Shown here piece after piece: positions 53,062 to 61,995 of a DNA stretch of 64,000 bases (position 1 is the stretch's first letter; each line of letters opens with the position of its first letter). The translations under genes were made by a program, and so were the position numbers. The notes under the pieces are model-generated. The model was not told the origin of the DNA. It saw only the letters and a program-made list of their open reading frames with translations, and did not search any database. This stretch comes from an uncultured Bacteroidota bacterium (GTDB lineage Bacteria; Bacteroidota; Bacteroidia; Bacteroidales; P3). The stretch is from NCBI GenBank assembly GCA_902793295.1, contig CADBDA010000018.1, forward strand, positions 1 to 64,000, written 5' to 3'.

Positions 53062-54183
53062 CTAGATTTCCTTGCCGAAGACTGCCCGTTTCATGAGCTC
53101 TTCGGTCTGATAGGTGGTGCCCCAAATCTTCTCGGCTTCGTTGCCGATAATCTGAGGATTGGTATAGGCCCAAATGACATTGTTTTTGATAGCGTTGCGG
53201 TTCATCTCGGCATAGTAGATGGAGTGGACGCCACGCTTTTGCCATTCGGGATGGACGCCGTTGAGCAGGAGGTCGATGGTGTCGTACTTGCGCAAGGCAC
53301 GCAGCAGGTGGTACCAGCCGAAGGGGAACAGACGGCCGTTGGCTTTCTGGTAAGCCTCGGTCAGGCTCGGGATGCTGAGGCCGAAAGCCACCAGATTGTC
53401 GTCCTTGTCGACCACAAAATTGCAGAAATCGAGGTTGATGAACGGAAAGTATTCTTTGATATAGACATCGATTTCCTTCTCGGTCATGGGCACAAAATCA
53501 TAAAGGTCCTTGAACGACTCGTTTAGCGTGTGGAAGAACTTGCGGGCATAGGGGTAGACCTCCTTGCGTTTGTTGAACTTCAGAAGTTTGAGGTTGTAGC
53601 GTTCAAGGATGAGCTGGTTGATGCGCGCCACCTTGTCGGGGATGGGCTGCGAAGCAGGCATCTTGTACTGCTGCCAGCGGCAGAGCATTTTGCAATCCAG
53701 CTTTTCGATGAAGTCGATATAATACTTCGGGTTATAGAGCGTGCTCAAGTTCTGACGGGCGTCGAAACCTTCGATAACCCAACATTCCTTGTCCATGTCG
53801 GTGAAGCCGAAAGGACCTTCGATAAAGGTCATTCCCTTCTGCCGGCCATATTCCACCACCTTGTCGAAAAGCGCCTTGCACACGTCGAAATCCTCGACGA
53901 AATCGAACCAACCGAAGCGGACCGCTTTCTTGTTCCAATGGGTGTTGACCGTGTGGTTGATGATGGCTGCCACGCGACCCACCACCTTGCCGTCGGCATA
54001 GGCCAGATACATCTGCAAGTCGCTGTGTTCGAGCGAAGGGTTCTTCTTGGTCAGAAGTGCCCTCTCGTCGCGATTCAGTGGCGGCACATAAGTAGGCACC
54101 CCTTTGAAGAGCTGGTTCGGGAAGGCGATAAATTTGTTAAGGTCACGGCGGGTTTTTACTTCACTGATGATAATATTATTCAT
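53062..54183 (-). CDS. GNAT-like acyltransferase next to SPT, candidate bacterial ceramide synthase
   Basis: 373 residues from ATG 54183. A GNAT-type fold is suggested by YLAYADGKVVGRVAAIIN and the C-terminal VHPEWQKRGVHSIYYAEMNRNA (acetyl-CoA-type signature RGxGSxL-like). A large part (YVPPLNRDERALLTKKNPSLEHSD, GFTDMDKECWVIEGFD) is typical of the Bacteroidota protein found beside serine palmitoyltransferase. In Caulobacter the bacterial ceramide synthase bCerS is a GNAT relative, so N-acylation of sphinganine is a plausible role. It starts 54 bases after the spt stop. Confidence 0.8.
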   Translation of the reverse strand: MNNIIISEVKTRRDLNKFIAFPNQLFKGVPTYVPPLNRDERALLTKKNPSLEHSDLQMYLAYADGKVVGRVAAIINHTVNTHWNKKAVRFGWFDFVEDFDVCKALFDKVVEYGRQKGMTFIEGPFGFTDMDKECWVIEGFDARQNLSTLYNPKYYIDFIEKLDCKMLCRWQQYKMPASQPIPDKVARINQLILERYNLKLLKFNKRKEVYPYARKFFHTLNESFKDLYDFVPMTEKEIDVYIKEYFPFINLDFCNFVVDKDDNLVAFGLSIPSLTEAYQKANGRLFPFGWYHLLRALRKYDTIDLLLNGVHPEWQKRGVHSIYYAEMNRNAIKNNVIWAYTNPQIIGNEAEKIWGTTYQTEELMKRAVFGKEI

Positions 54184-54237
54184 AGTGCAGAACAATTTAT
54201 GTTTTAACCTGATCGATCGCTTGTTTGTTGGAGATGA

Positions 54238-55425
54238 TTAATGGAGCAAGTCGAGTTTTTTGAAACACTTGACACATTTGTCGACAGCGAAGTCGACCTG
54301 TTCCATGGTATGGGTAGCCATCCATGCCAGGCGGATAAGCGTATCTTCGGGCGGAACGGCGGGCGAGATGACCGGGTTGACAAACACACCCTCGTCGAGC
54401 AACATGCGAGTGACCATGAAGGTTTTGTCGTTGTCGCGCACATACAGCGGGATGATAGGCGTCTCGGTGTTGCCGATTTCGAAACCGGCATCGCGGAAAG
54501 ATTTGAGGGCATAGTTGGCCACTTTCCAGAGGTTCTCCTGACGTTCGGGTTCGCTGCGCATGATGTCGATGGCGGCGATGACCGAAGCCGTTGCCGAAGG
54601 AGGAATGCTGGCGGTGAAGATGTAGGGGCGCACATTGTGGCGCATCCAGTTGACGGTATCCTTGTCGGCAGCGATAAATCCACCTATGGAAGCCAGCGAC
54701 TTGGAGAAGGTACCCATGATAAGCTCCGTCTTGTCGAGCAGATTGAAATGATCGGTGACGCCACGACCTTCACGGCCGAAGACACCCAAGCCATGCGCCT
54801 CGTCGACCATCAGCGTGGCCTGATACTTATCACACAGCACCTGCATTTCAGGCAGCTTGGCCACATCACCCTCCATACTGAATACACCATCGGTGACCAC
54901 CAGCTTGGCAGCATCGATAGGACAACGCTGCAGCACACGCTCCAGATCGTTCATGTCGTTGTGACGATACTTGAGGGTGGAGGCGAAAGTGAGGCGTTTG
55001 CCTTCAATGATGGAGGCATGGTCCATCTCGTCGAAAATCACATAGTCGTTACGACCCGTAACGCAAGGAATGACGCCGGAGTTGGCTTGGAAACCGGCTG
55101 AAAAGAGGAGGACACCATCCTTATGAAGAAAATCGGCCAGAATGGATTCCAGCTGGTGATGGATGTCGAGTGTGCCATTGAGAAAAGGGGAACCGGCGCA
55201 ACCAGTGCCATACTTGTCGATGGCTGCCTTTGCCGCCTCTTTGATTTTAGGGTGGTTGGTGAGACCAAGATAACTATTGGAGCCCAGCATCAAGACCTTT
55301 CTGCCATTCATCAAAACCTCTGTGTCCTGGTCGCTGGAAATCTCTCTGAAGTATGGGTAAACTCCTTTGGCTTTGGCCTCTTGAGGGGCGGTGTACCTAG
55401 AGAGTTTTTGTTGAAGTGGTTTCAT
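54238..55425 (-). CDS. spt: serine palmitoyltransferase
   Basis: 395 residues. It opens like Bacteroides SPT (GVYPYFREI, LMLGSNSYLGLTNHP). Catalytic His136 is in DEMDHASIIEG, Asp/Glu in LMVDEAHGLGVFG, and the PLP lysine in MGTFSKSLASIGGF (Lys242). It condenses serine with palmitoyl-CoA or acyl-ACP to 3-ketosphinganine. Adjacent to a GNAT-like acyltransferase on the same strand, with an SDR further left. Confidence 0.93.
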   Translation of the reverse strand: MKPLQQKLSRYTAPQEAKAKGVYPYFREISSDQDTEVLMNGRKVLMLGSNSYLGLTNHPKIKEAAKAAIDKYGTGCAGSPFLNGTLDIHHQLESILADFLHKDGVLLFSAGFQANSGVIPCVTGRNDYVIFDEMDHASIIEGKRLTFASTLKYRHNDMNDLERVLQRCPIDAAKLVVTDGVFSMEGDVAKLPEMQVLCDKYQATLMVDEAHGLGVFGREGRGVTDHFNLLDKTELIMGTFSKSLASIGGFIAADKDTVNWMRHNVRPYIFTASIPPSATASVIAAIDIMRSEPERQENLWKVANYALKSFRDAGFEIGNTETPIIPLYVRDNDKTFMVTRMLLDEGVFVNPVISPAVPPEDTLIRLAWMATHTMEQVDFAVDKCVKCFKKLDLLH

Positions 55426-55481
55426 CTAAATATAAATTACAAATAAAATGCAAAATAACAAAAAAAAATCGAAAAAACACC

Positions 55482-56318
55482 CTATCCAATTGTTAAAAAA
55501 TTAAACAATTGAGGGGTGAGGCGACTCGTTCCAATTCTAAAATTTTGATTAGTAACCACTTCTATATTCAATATTTTTTTCATCATAAGATAATAGAACC
55601 ATGCGTCGTCCACTGTGGAGACCCCACCAGCGGCCTTGAAGCCAATGGTTGATGCGTTATTTTTAAGAAAATCACGCATGGCTGTCATCATGACGCAAGC
55701 AGACAAGGGAGTCGCACCAATGCTGATTTTGCCCGTGGAGGTCTTGATGAAGTCGGCACCGGCCTGCAATGCCAGCATCGAAGCGACATAGATACGGGCA
55801 GGGGTCTGCAATTCACCGGTTTCGAGAATCACTTTGAGTTTCTTTTCGCCACAGATGGCCTTGGCCGCAGCCACCTCGTCGAAGAGCGACTGGTTGCTAC
55901 CCTGCAGGAAAGCGCCCCGGTTGATGACCAGATCCACCTCGTCGGCACCCGAATCGATAAGATAACGCACCTCATGGCATTTGAGTTGCAATGGCAGCTG
56001 ACCTACTGGAAAACCGCCAGCTACAGCAGCGACGCGTATGCCACTACCCTCAAGCAGTTTCTTCACCTGCGCCACATAGGCAGGATAGACACACACTGCC
56101 GCCACACCAGGCAGCACATCAGAACGCATTTCCAACGTCGACCTGCAGAAAGAACGGATGGAGGACTCGGAGTCGGTACTGTTCAACGATGTGTGGTCCA
56201 AACAATTGTAAATAGTGTATAGCGTTTCGCGCTGGGGTCCTTCGGCCGGTTTGGAATGCGCTATTTCGTCGACAAGCTGTTGGAAATAGGCATCCGAATA
56301 GTCATAGTCAATCTTCAT
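55482..56318 (-). CDS. deoC: deoxyribose-phosphate aldolase
   Basis: 278 residues from ATG 56318. TIYNCLDHTSLNSTD begins the barrel. VCVYPAYV, VAAVAGGFPVGQLP, ADEVDLVINRGAF, LKVILETGEL, ADFIKTSTGKISIGAT (Schiff-base Lys) and GFKAAGGVSTVDD are all DeoC motifs. It cleaves deoxyribose-5-phosphate to acetaldehyde and glyceraldehyde-3-phosphate. Its start overlaps the previous stop (TGATG), the end of a coupled operon with rpiB. Confidence 0.95.
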   Translation of the reverse strand: MKIDYDYSDAYFQQLVDEIAHSKPAEGPQRETLYTIYNCLDHTSLNSTDSESSIRSFCRSTLEMRSDVLPGVAAVCVYPAYVAQVKKLLEGSGIRVAAVAGGFPVGQLPLQLKCHEVRYLIDSGADEVDLVINRGAFLQGSNQSLFDEVAAAKAICGEKKLKVILETGELQTPARIYVASMLALQAGADFIKTSTGKISIGATPLSACVMMTAMRDFLKNNASTIGFKAAGGVSTVDDAWFYYLMMKKILNIEVVTNQNFRIGTSRLTPQLFNFLTIG

Positions 56319-57469
56319 CAACTGTTTTTGGATTTCAGGTATAACTTGTTGAATGTTTCGGATTTGAAAACGGGAAGTTTGCGTGTTTTTTTCGCCTCCG
56401 AAGTGAAAAAACATCCCAATTTGATATTCTTCATCATCTTGGACGCATTCATTTTGGAACGGCTCATCAGCTGTTTGCGTTCGGCCGTGAGCATGCGCTG
56501 CTCGCGCTTGTCGACATTGCCTTCCAGTAGGAGTGCCCGACGCGAATCGATGATCATGTCGCGAATAGGAAGTGAGATGGGACACACCTCCTCGCAGCGC
56601 CCGCACAACAGACATGCATAGTTGACGTGTTTGTACGACTCGTGCGACTCCAGATAGGGGAGGGTGACATTGGCTATCGGGCCACTGAAGACATTGTTGT
56701 AAGGCTCGTCGCCGATAGTTTGCAGCACAGGACAGACATCCTGACAACGTCCGCACTGCAAGCAGGTAAGCGACTGTCGGAGGTCTTTGTTATAAAGCAG
56801 CTGGGTCCGCTGATTGTCGATGATGAAAAGGTAGTTGTTGCACTGCGAACTACCTTTGAAGAAGACCGCCTCCTGGGTGTTGCCACCGCTGCGGTAGGTG
56901 GCCAGCTGATGGTAGACTTCGGCCCAGTCGCTGTTGCTCATGATACGGTCGATAGTGGTGAAGAAGACATTCGTCTTGCTGTTGGTCAGGCGCGAATAGC
57001 TATTATTGCTCTGGTTCAACAGCAACAAAGCACCCAAATCGGCCAGCATCATGTCGGCTACAAAAAACTGGATGTCGCCATCTTCACTCAGTGCGATTTT
57101 CTCCTCCTGCAGGAAGAACTTCATACCCAATTCGCGGAAGATGGTGGAAGCATTGATATTCGGCAAACGGACGGAACGCACCTTCTGCGCTTTGAAAATC
57201 TTTTTGAGGCTGGCGAAGACATCCTGATAGTCACTTGCCCAATAGACCGCATTGTTTTTGTTGGTGAAATGTTTCTCGAAGCGGTTCAATTCCTCGTCCA
57301 GATTTTCGATGGTGTGCTGCAACATGGTGCGAAAACGCCATGTTGTCTCGTCCCTGTCAACAAACAGCGAACCGATATCGTCTCTGGTTTTGAACAGTTG
57401 CGCCCCCTTATTCTCCTTGATGGATTTTTCGGCGGCATCCAAAAAACTGTTGTAATAATCTTTATTCAT
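56318..57469 (-). CDS. LutB-like LUD-domain Fe-S protein
   Basis: 383 residues from ATG 57469. The N-terminal ~270 residues are a LUD-type domain (WRFRTMLQHTIENLDEEL ... FFVADMMLADLGALLLLNQSNNSY). Two ferredoxin motifs follow (CLQCGRCQDVCP and CLLCGRCEEVCPISLP) with a basic C-terminal tail. The family includes LutB of the LutABC lactate-oxidising complex, but neither LutA nor LutC is next to it; instead rpiB and deoC overlap it by one base on each side. Its role in pentose-phosphate or redox metabolism is unknown. Confidence 0.86.
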   Translation of the reverse strand: MNKDYYNSFLDAAEKSIKENKGAQLFKTRDDIGSLFVDRDETTWRFRTMLQHTIENLDEELNRFEKHFTNKNNAVYWASDYQDVFASLKKIFKAQKVRSVRLPNINASTIFRELGMKFFLQEEKIALSEDGDIQFFVADMMLADLGALLLLNQSNNSYSRLTNSKTNVFFTTIDRIMSNSDWAEVYHQLATYRSGGNTQEAVFFKGSSQCNNYLFIIDNQRTQLLYNKDLRQSLTCLQCGRCQDVCPVLQTIGDEPYNNVFSGPIANVTLPYLESHESYKHVNYACLLCGRCEEVCPISLPIRDMIIDSRRALLLEGNVDKREQRMLTAERKQLMSRSKMNASKMMKNIKLGCFFTSEAKKTRKLPVFKSETFNKLYLKSKNS

Positions 57470-57936
57470 CAAACGATGCATTTGTTTATTTTCTCGACGC
57501 GGCGCTGGTGTCTGCCGCCTTCGAAAGGAGTGGAAAGAAAGATATCCACCAAGCGGAGCGCTGTCTCTTCCGGAATGAAACGAGCGGGCAGAGCCATCAT
57601 ATTGGCGTTGTTGTGCTGACGTGCCAATTGGGCTATTTCCTCGTTCCAGCACAGTGCACACCGCACATTCGGGTACTTGTTCACAGTCATCTGCACACCG
57701 TTACCCGAACCACAAATCACAATACCTCTCGGATAGTCGCCCTTGTTGACTGCCGAACCGATCTGATGAGCATAGTCGGGATAATCCACACTGTCGGAGG
57801 AAAAGGTTCCGAAATCTTTCACTTCAAAGCCTTTCGACTGCAGATAAGCCTTCACTTTTTCTTTCAAATCAAAACCCGCATGATCCGATGCCAGCGGAAA
57901 CACGTTACTGCTATATGATAAATTTTTTTCTGACAT
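57469..57936 (-). CDS. rpiB: ribose-5-phosphate isomerase B
   Basis: 155 residues. ASDHAGFDLKEKVKAYL, DFGTFSSDSVDYPDYA, IVICGSGNGVQMTVNKYPNVRCALC (catalytic Cys region) and HNNANMMALPARFI are the RpiB (LacA/B family) motifs. It interconverts ribulose-5-P and ribose-5-P. First gene of a coupled operon; a -7-like element TAACTTTG lies on the minus strand at 57967-57974. Confidence 0.95.
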   Translation of the reverse strand: MSEKNLSYSSNVFPLASDHAGFDLKEKVKAYLQSKGFEVKDFGTFSSDSVDYPDYAHQIGSAVNKGDYPRGIVICGSGNGVQMTVNKYPNVRCALCWNEEIAQLARQHNNANMMALPARFIPEETALRLVDIFLSTPFEGGRHQRRVEKINKCIV

Positions 57937-58753
57937 GACTGTAGTTGATAATTTTTTTCAATTTTGCAAAGTTACAATAAAAAAAACACATGAATGACAC
58001 CTATGCAAAATTATCAAACACTTTCTATTCACAAAAACATATATTCACCTAATAAACAATAAAATACATTTTAAAAGTTTACAATTATATCATCATAGAA
58101 TTCACAATCGTAAACTATATTTTACAAATAACAACACCTATTTACAACAATCTTTTGAACAATATAAGCTGATGATAATAACCAACCATTTAATAGATAA
58201 CAACAGTAAACTTTTTAGCGTCCAAATAAATTTCAAACAACTAAATGTTTGCAAGGAAGGGCAATTATAGTGAATAAAAAATGACAAATCAGAAGCCCAT
58301 CGGTTTTTGTTGAAAAAACACCATTTTTGCTTACTTTTTCATCAATTATGAGACATGAAATACACCACAAAATGTCGTTAACAAATTGCGGTGAATTGTG
58401 AAATTAACAGAAGGTTGATAACCTCATAAAACCATAGAAAAGAGCAAAGAAAAAATGAATAAAACAGGTGAAAAACTATTTATGAATATTCCAGACATAT
58501 AGTGAAAACGGGCATTTATGAACATTTCAACATCACTAAAAAAAGAAAAAAAATTCATTTTAAAATTAATATTATTTCTTTTCTTTTTTTGAGAAATTTT
58601 TTTTCTCTGTTTGCTATTCAAGTCATCGTTTTACACTTGCTGAAATAAATTTTGTCAGAACGCTAATTTTCTGTATTTTTGCAAAATAATAACGGCAACC
58701 AATAACCATCTATAAGATGTTTAAAATGAGTTGTTGTGAAATTTTAGAGCATC
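57937..58753. other. 817-bp AT-rich divergent gap, candidate replication-origin region
   Basis: No gene is visible in either strand; a 65-codon frame at 58424-58621 is low-complexity. It separates leftward genes (rpiB) from rightward ones (nadA) and is very AT-rich with A- and T-runs. It contains repeated TTTATGAA-ATT elements (58481 and 58515 areas) and a 13-mer shared with 43407. No exact DnaA boxes (TTATCCACA) were found, only weak variants. Proximity of parS-like sites makes an origin role possible but unproven. Confidence 0.4.
58651..58681 (+). promoter_or_regulatory. Bacteroidota promoter for nadA
   Basis: TTTG (58651-58654), exactly 19 bases, then TATTTTTG (58674-58681). It lies about 72 bases before the ATG at 58754. 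Confidence 0.85.
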
Positions 58754-59701
58754 ATGACAAGCGAAGAATTGAAAAAAGAAATCGTCAGAATCAAGAAGGA
58801 AAAGAATATTGTCATTCTTGGTCATTACTATCAAATAGATGATATTCAAGAAATTTCAGATTATGTAGGTGACAGTCTGGCTTTGGCACAAGAGGCGCAG
58901 CGCACCGATGCCCCCATCATAGTCTTCTGTGGTGTGCATTTCATGGCCGAGACTGCCAAGTTATTAAATCCTACCCGAAAGGTGTTGTTACCCGACATGG
59001 CCGCCAGCTGTTCGTTGGCTGAGTCGTGTAGTGGTGATGACTTGCGTAAATTCAAGCAGCAGCATCCCGACCATATTGTCGTTTCTTATGTCAATTGCTC
59101 CGCCGAGGTGAAAGCCGAGTCCGATTTGATTTGCACGTCGGGCAATGCCGAAAAACTTATCAATGCCCTGCCGGCCGACCAGAAGATTATTTTCACTCCC
59201 GACAAGAATCTAGGTTCCTATATCAACCGTCAGACGGGACGCAATATGCTGTTGTGGAATGGTGTCTGCACAGTTCATGACGCCCTCGAAGCCGAAGGTA
59301 TTCTCAAGTTGAAACAAACGTATCCTGATGCGCCCGTTGTGGCCCATCCCGAATGCAATGCTGCGGTGCTCGCAGTGTCCGATTTTATCGGTTCCACCAA
59401 GGCCATGCTTTCCTATATTCAGAAGACAGATTACAAGCGTTACATTGTCGCTACCGAGTCTGGCATTCTCTATGAGATGCGCAGAAATAATCCCGACAAA
59501 GAATTTGTTGCCGTATCGGCAGGCGAATCGTGTGCTTGTCTTGACTGTTCTTATATGAAGATGAACACTTTGGAAAAGCTTTACCGTTGTGTGTGCGACG
59601 AGCAGCCTGAGATTTTGCTCGATGCCGAACTGATAGCCAAGGCCAGCAAGCCCATTGTTCGAATGTTGGATATGTCCAAGCAACTGGGAATCATCAAATG
59701 A
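58754..59701 (+). CDS. nadA: quinolinate synthase A
   Basis: 315 residues. VILGHYYQIDDIQEISDYVGDSL is the conserved start. PDMAASCSLAESC, VSYVNCSAEVKAESD, FTPDKNLG, HPECN and SAGESCACLDCSYMKMNTLEKLY follow, including the three cysteine positions expected for the [4Fe-4S] cluster. It makes quinolinate from iminoaspartate and DHAP for NAD synthesis. No nadB or nadC is adjacent, unlike many operons. Overlaps the next gene by 4 bases. Confidence 0.95.
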   Translation: MTSEELKKEIVRIKKEKNIVILGHYYQIDDIQEISDYVGDSLALAQEAQRTDAPIIVFCGVHFMAETAKLLNPTRKVLLPDMAASCSLAESCSGDDLRKFKQQHPDHIVVSYVNCSAEVKAESDLICTSGNAEKLINALPADQKIIFTPDKNLGSYINRQTGRNMLLWNGVCTVHDALEAEGILKLKQTYPDAPVVAHPECNAAVLAVSDFIGSTKAMLSYIQKTDYKRYIVATESGILYEMRRNNPDKEFVAVSAGESCACLDCSYMKMNTLEKLYRCVCDEQPEILLDAELIAKASKPIVRMLDMSKQLGIIK

Positions 59702-60210
59702 TAGGACAGCAGCAAGTATACGACTGCCTACGTTCGATGGGCATAAGCTTTGATTATTACGAGCATCCCGAAGCGCCGACCATAGAGATAGCGGCCCAAT
59801 TCTATCGTGGTGAAGGCACCACGTTGTGTAAAAATCTTTTTTTCCGTAACCACAAGGGCAACAAACACTATCTGGTGATTATGGACAGTCGACATGAGAT
59901 GGACATTCACAGTATTGAGAAAATCCTGCATCAAGGGAAGTTGTCGTTTGCTTCGCCCGAGCGGATGATGAAGTATTTGGGTGTCCGTCCCGGATCGGTG
60001 AGTCTCTTTAATCTGGTCAACGATGTAAACCATGAGGTCATTTTGTTTGTTGACGAATCGTTGAAGCAAGCCACCAAAGTCAGTTTTCATCCCAACGATA
60101 ATCACGCTTCGTTGGTGATTGGTGTTGACGATATGTTGAAATTTATCCATACCATTGGCAACACCTACGAGTTTCTGAAATTATACGATTCGGATACTGT
60201 TGAAAACTGA
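59698..60210 (+). CDS. YbaK/ProX-type aminoacyl-tRNA deacylase
   Basis: 170 residues. ISFDYYEHPEAPTIEIAAQFYRGEGTTLCKNLFFRNHKGNKHYLVIMD and MMKYLGVRPGSVSLFNLVND are typical of the PrdX/ProXp-ala group, with the catalytic Lys in LCKNLFF. It probably hydrolyses mischarged Ala-tRNA(Pro). It starts in the nadA stop (ATGA overlap), so the two are translationally coupled. Confidence 0.9.
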   Translation: MIGQQQVYDCLRSMGISFDYYEHPEAPTIEIAAQFYRGEGTTLCKNLFFRNHKGNKHYLVIMDSRHEMDIHSIEKILHQGKLSFASPERMMKYLGVRPGSVSLFNLVNDVNHEVILFVDESLKQATKVSFHPNDNHASLVIGVDDMLKFIHTIGNTYEFLKLYDSDTVEN

Positions 60211-60269
60211 GTGTTTGCTGTTGATACAAATAATTATTTATCTTATTGGTTGTTAATAATTTATATGTT

Positions 60270-60285
60270 TGTTTCCCGTGAAACA
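60270..60285. promoter_or_regulatory. parS-like ParB binding site, 15/16 match
   Basis: TGTTTCCCGTGAAACA differs from the consensus TGTTTCACGTGAAACA at one base. It lies in the gap before the pseudouridine synthase gene. Confidence 0.75.
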
Positions 60286-60318
60286 CATGATGGTTGAAAA
60301 ATAGGTACAGAAATTGTA

Positions 60319-61194
60319 ATGAAAACAATAGAAATAGAGGTCAAGGAACCGAAGAAATTGATGGAGTTGATAGCAGAGCAATTTCCCGACAGCAGTCGCA
60401 CAAAACATAAGGAAATCCTCGCGCATCGGGTATTGATAGCTTCTCGTCATATCACCCAGTATGATTTTCCGTTGCACCCTGGAATGAAGGTGATCATTAT
60501 GGGCGATGAGAATCGGAACCAGCTTATGAATGGAAAGATGACCATCGCTTATGAGGACCGTTATCTGATAGTGGTGAACAAGCCGGTGGGGCTGCTCAGC
60601 AGCAGCGCCCATCCGAACGATGTCACTGTTATCACCGAATTGAACGAATATCTGATTCGTCGCCGGTCGCGTCAGCGTGCCCATGTGGTTCATCGGCTTG
60701 ACCGCGACACGTCGGGTTTGTTGATTGTGTCGAAGTCGAAGGAGTTGTCGCGCCAGTTGGAGCATAATTGGAAAGAGCAGGTCTACGACCGCGCCTATGT
60801 TGGTGTGGCATGGGGAGCGCCCGTTCCACGCGACGGGGTGATTCGCACATGGCTCACCGACGGCGAGTATTGTGTAGAGTCGTCGCCTGTCGACAATGGC
60901 GGCAAGCTGTCGGTGACTCACTACAAGACGCTCAAGAGCAACAACCGTTTTGCGCTGATGCAATTCCGCCTCGACACCGGACGTCGCAATCAGATTCGTG
61001 TCCACATGCGCGAATTGGGACATCCCCTGCTGAAAGACCCCATCTATGGTTACCGCGACGACAACTCGCCTTTGAAGCGACTGGCCCTGCATGCTTTCAA
61101 GCTCTGCTTTCACCATCCCGTGACCGGCAAAGATGTGGAATTGGAAACACCCATACCACCCGAGTTTCTGGAGCTTTTCGCCAAACAAAAGTAA
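60319..61194 (+). CDS. RluA-family pseudouridine synthase
   Basis: 291 residues. An N-terminal S4-like part (EILAHRVLIASRHITQYDFPLHPGMKV) leads to the catalytic motif HVVHRLDRDTSGLLIVSK with the conserved Asp. LDTGRRNQIRVHMRELGHPLLKDPIYG is the second RluA motif. It isomerises uridines in rRNA or tRNA; RluA/C/D-type specificity not assigned. Confidence 0.93.
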   Translation: MKTIEIEVKEPKKLMELIAEQFPDSSRTKHKEILAHRVLIASRHITQYDFPLHPGMKVIIMGDENRNQLMNGKMTIAYEDRYLIVVNKPVGLLSSSAHPNDVTVITELNEYLIRRRSRQRAHVVHRLDRDTSGLLIVSKSKELSRQLEHNWKEQVYDRAYVGVAWGAPVPRDGVIRTWLTDGEYCVESSPVDNGGKLSVTHYKTLKSNNRFALMQFRLDTGRRNQIRVHMRELGHPLLKDPIYGYRDDNSPLKRLALHAFKLCFHHPVTGKDVELETPIPPEFLELFAKQK

Positions 61195-61322
61195 CATACG
61201 TCGCTGTAAAAAGCGGGTGCCTTTGACTGCCGCTGGCCACGAACGAAAAAAGAAAAGCCGCGCAATATAATAAAAAACGGCAGTTGGGCGTTATCAATAA
61301 GTATATATAGAAAAAAATAGCA

Positions 61323-61946
61323 ATGGAATATAATACGAAACGAGGCGATATGCAGTATCGCGAATATGGACGCAGTGTGATGAAGATGATAGAACAGGTG
61401 TGTGCAGCCGAGGACGGGGAACCCCGCAATGAAGCCACACGCGCCCTGGTGGGAGTCATGGGACAGGTCAGCGGTCTGTCGATTCGCGATGAGGTGTCGT
61501 TGCACAAATTGTGGGACCACCTGATGGTGCTCTCGCAGTTCCGATTGGAGAAGGCATGGCCTTATTCACAGGAGGAACTGCAGTCGCTGAAGCAGCGTGC
61601 CACGCAGGAGCAGCAGCGCCCCACCCAACGTCTGCCTTACAAGAACAGCCAGATCGACCGTCGTCACTACGGAGCCCATCTGGAAAAGATGATGCAGCAG
61701 TTGAAAGAGATGCCCGACGGCGAGGAGTACGAAGCCCTTTCGTTGCTGGTGGCCCAGCAGGCCAAGCGCTCTTATTTGGTATGGAACGGCGAACTGTCTG
61801 ACGACAATATCGTGGTGCAGCAGATGACTCAGGTCAGCGACGATGCACGCGTGGCTGAAAAGCTCACAGACAAGCCCATCTATGTCAATCCTGCCACCCT
61901 GCCCATCGAACCCGTTGCGACGAAGAAAAAGAAAAAGAAGAAATAG
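61323..61946 (+). CDS. DUF4290 family protein
   Basis: 207 residues. YNTKRGDMQYREYGRSVMKMIEQVC is the family-like N-terminus. It is helical throughout, with a lysine-rich C-terminal tail (TKKKKKKK). Encoded just before murA in the same orientation, 49 bases ahead. DUF4290 is common in Bacteroidota, often next to murA; no function known. Confidence 0.85.
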   Translation: MEYNTKRGDMQYREYGRSVMKMIEQVCAAEDGEPRNEATRALVGVMGQVSGLSIRDEVSLHKLWDHLMVLSQFRLEKAWPYSQEELQSLKQRATQEQQRPTQRLPYKNSQIDRRHYGAHLEKMMQQLKEMPDGEEYEALSLLVAQQAKRSYLVWNGELSDDNIVVQQMTQVSDDARVAEKLTDKPIYVNPATLPIEPVATKKKKKKK

Positions 61947-61995
61947 CAGGACGACAGTTCCGCTACCTTTAACGATACTTTGAAATAAGAAAGAT

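Noticed and set aside
57937..58753. DnaA boxes and skew as proof of the origin
   Set aside because: No exact TTATCCACA-type box was found, and base skew judged by eye is not consistent across the window (plus strand G-rich at 4-17 kb, C-rich at 30-44 kb, about even after 58 kb) because gene orientation confounds it.
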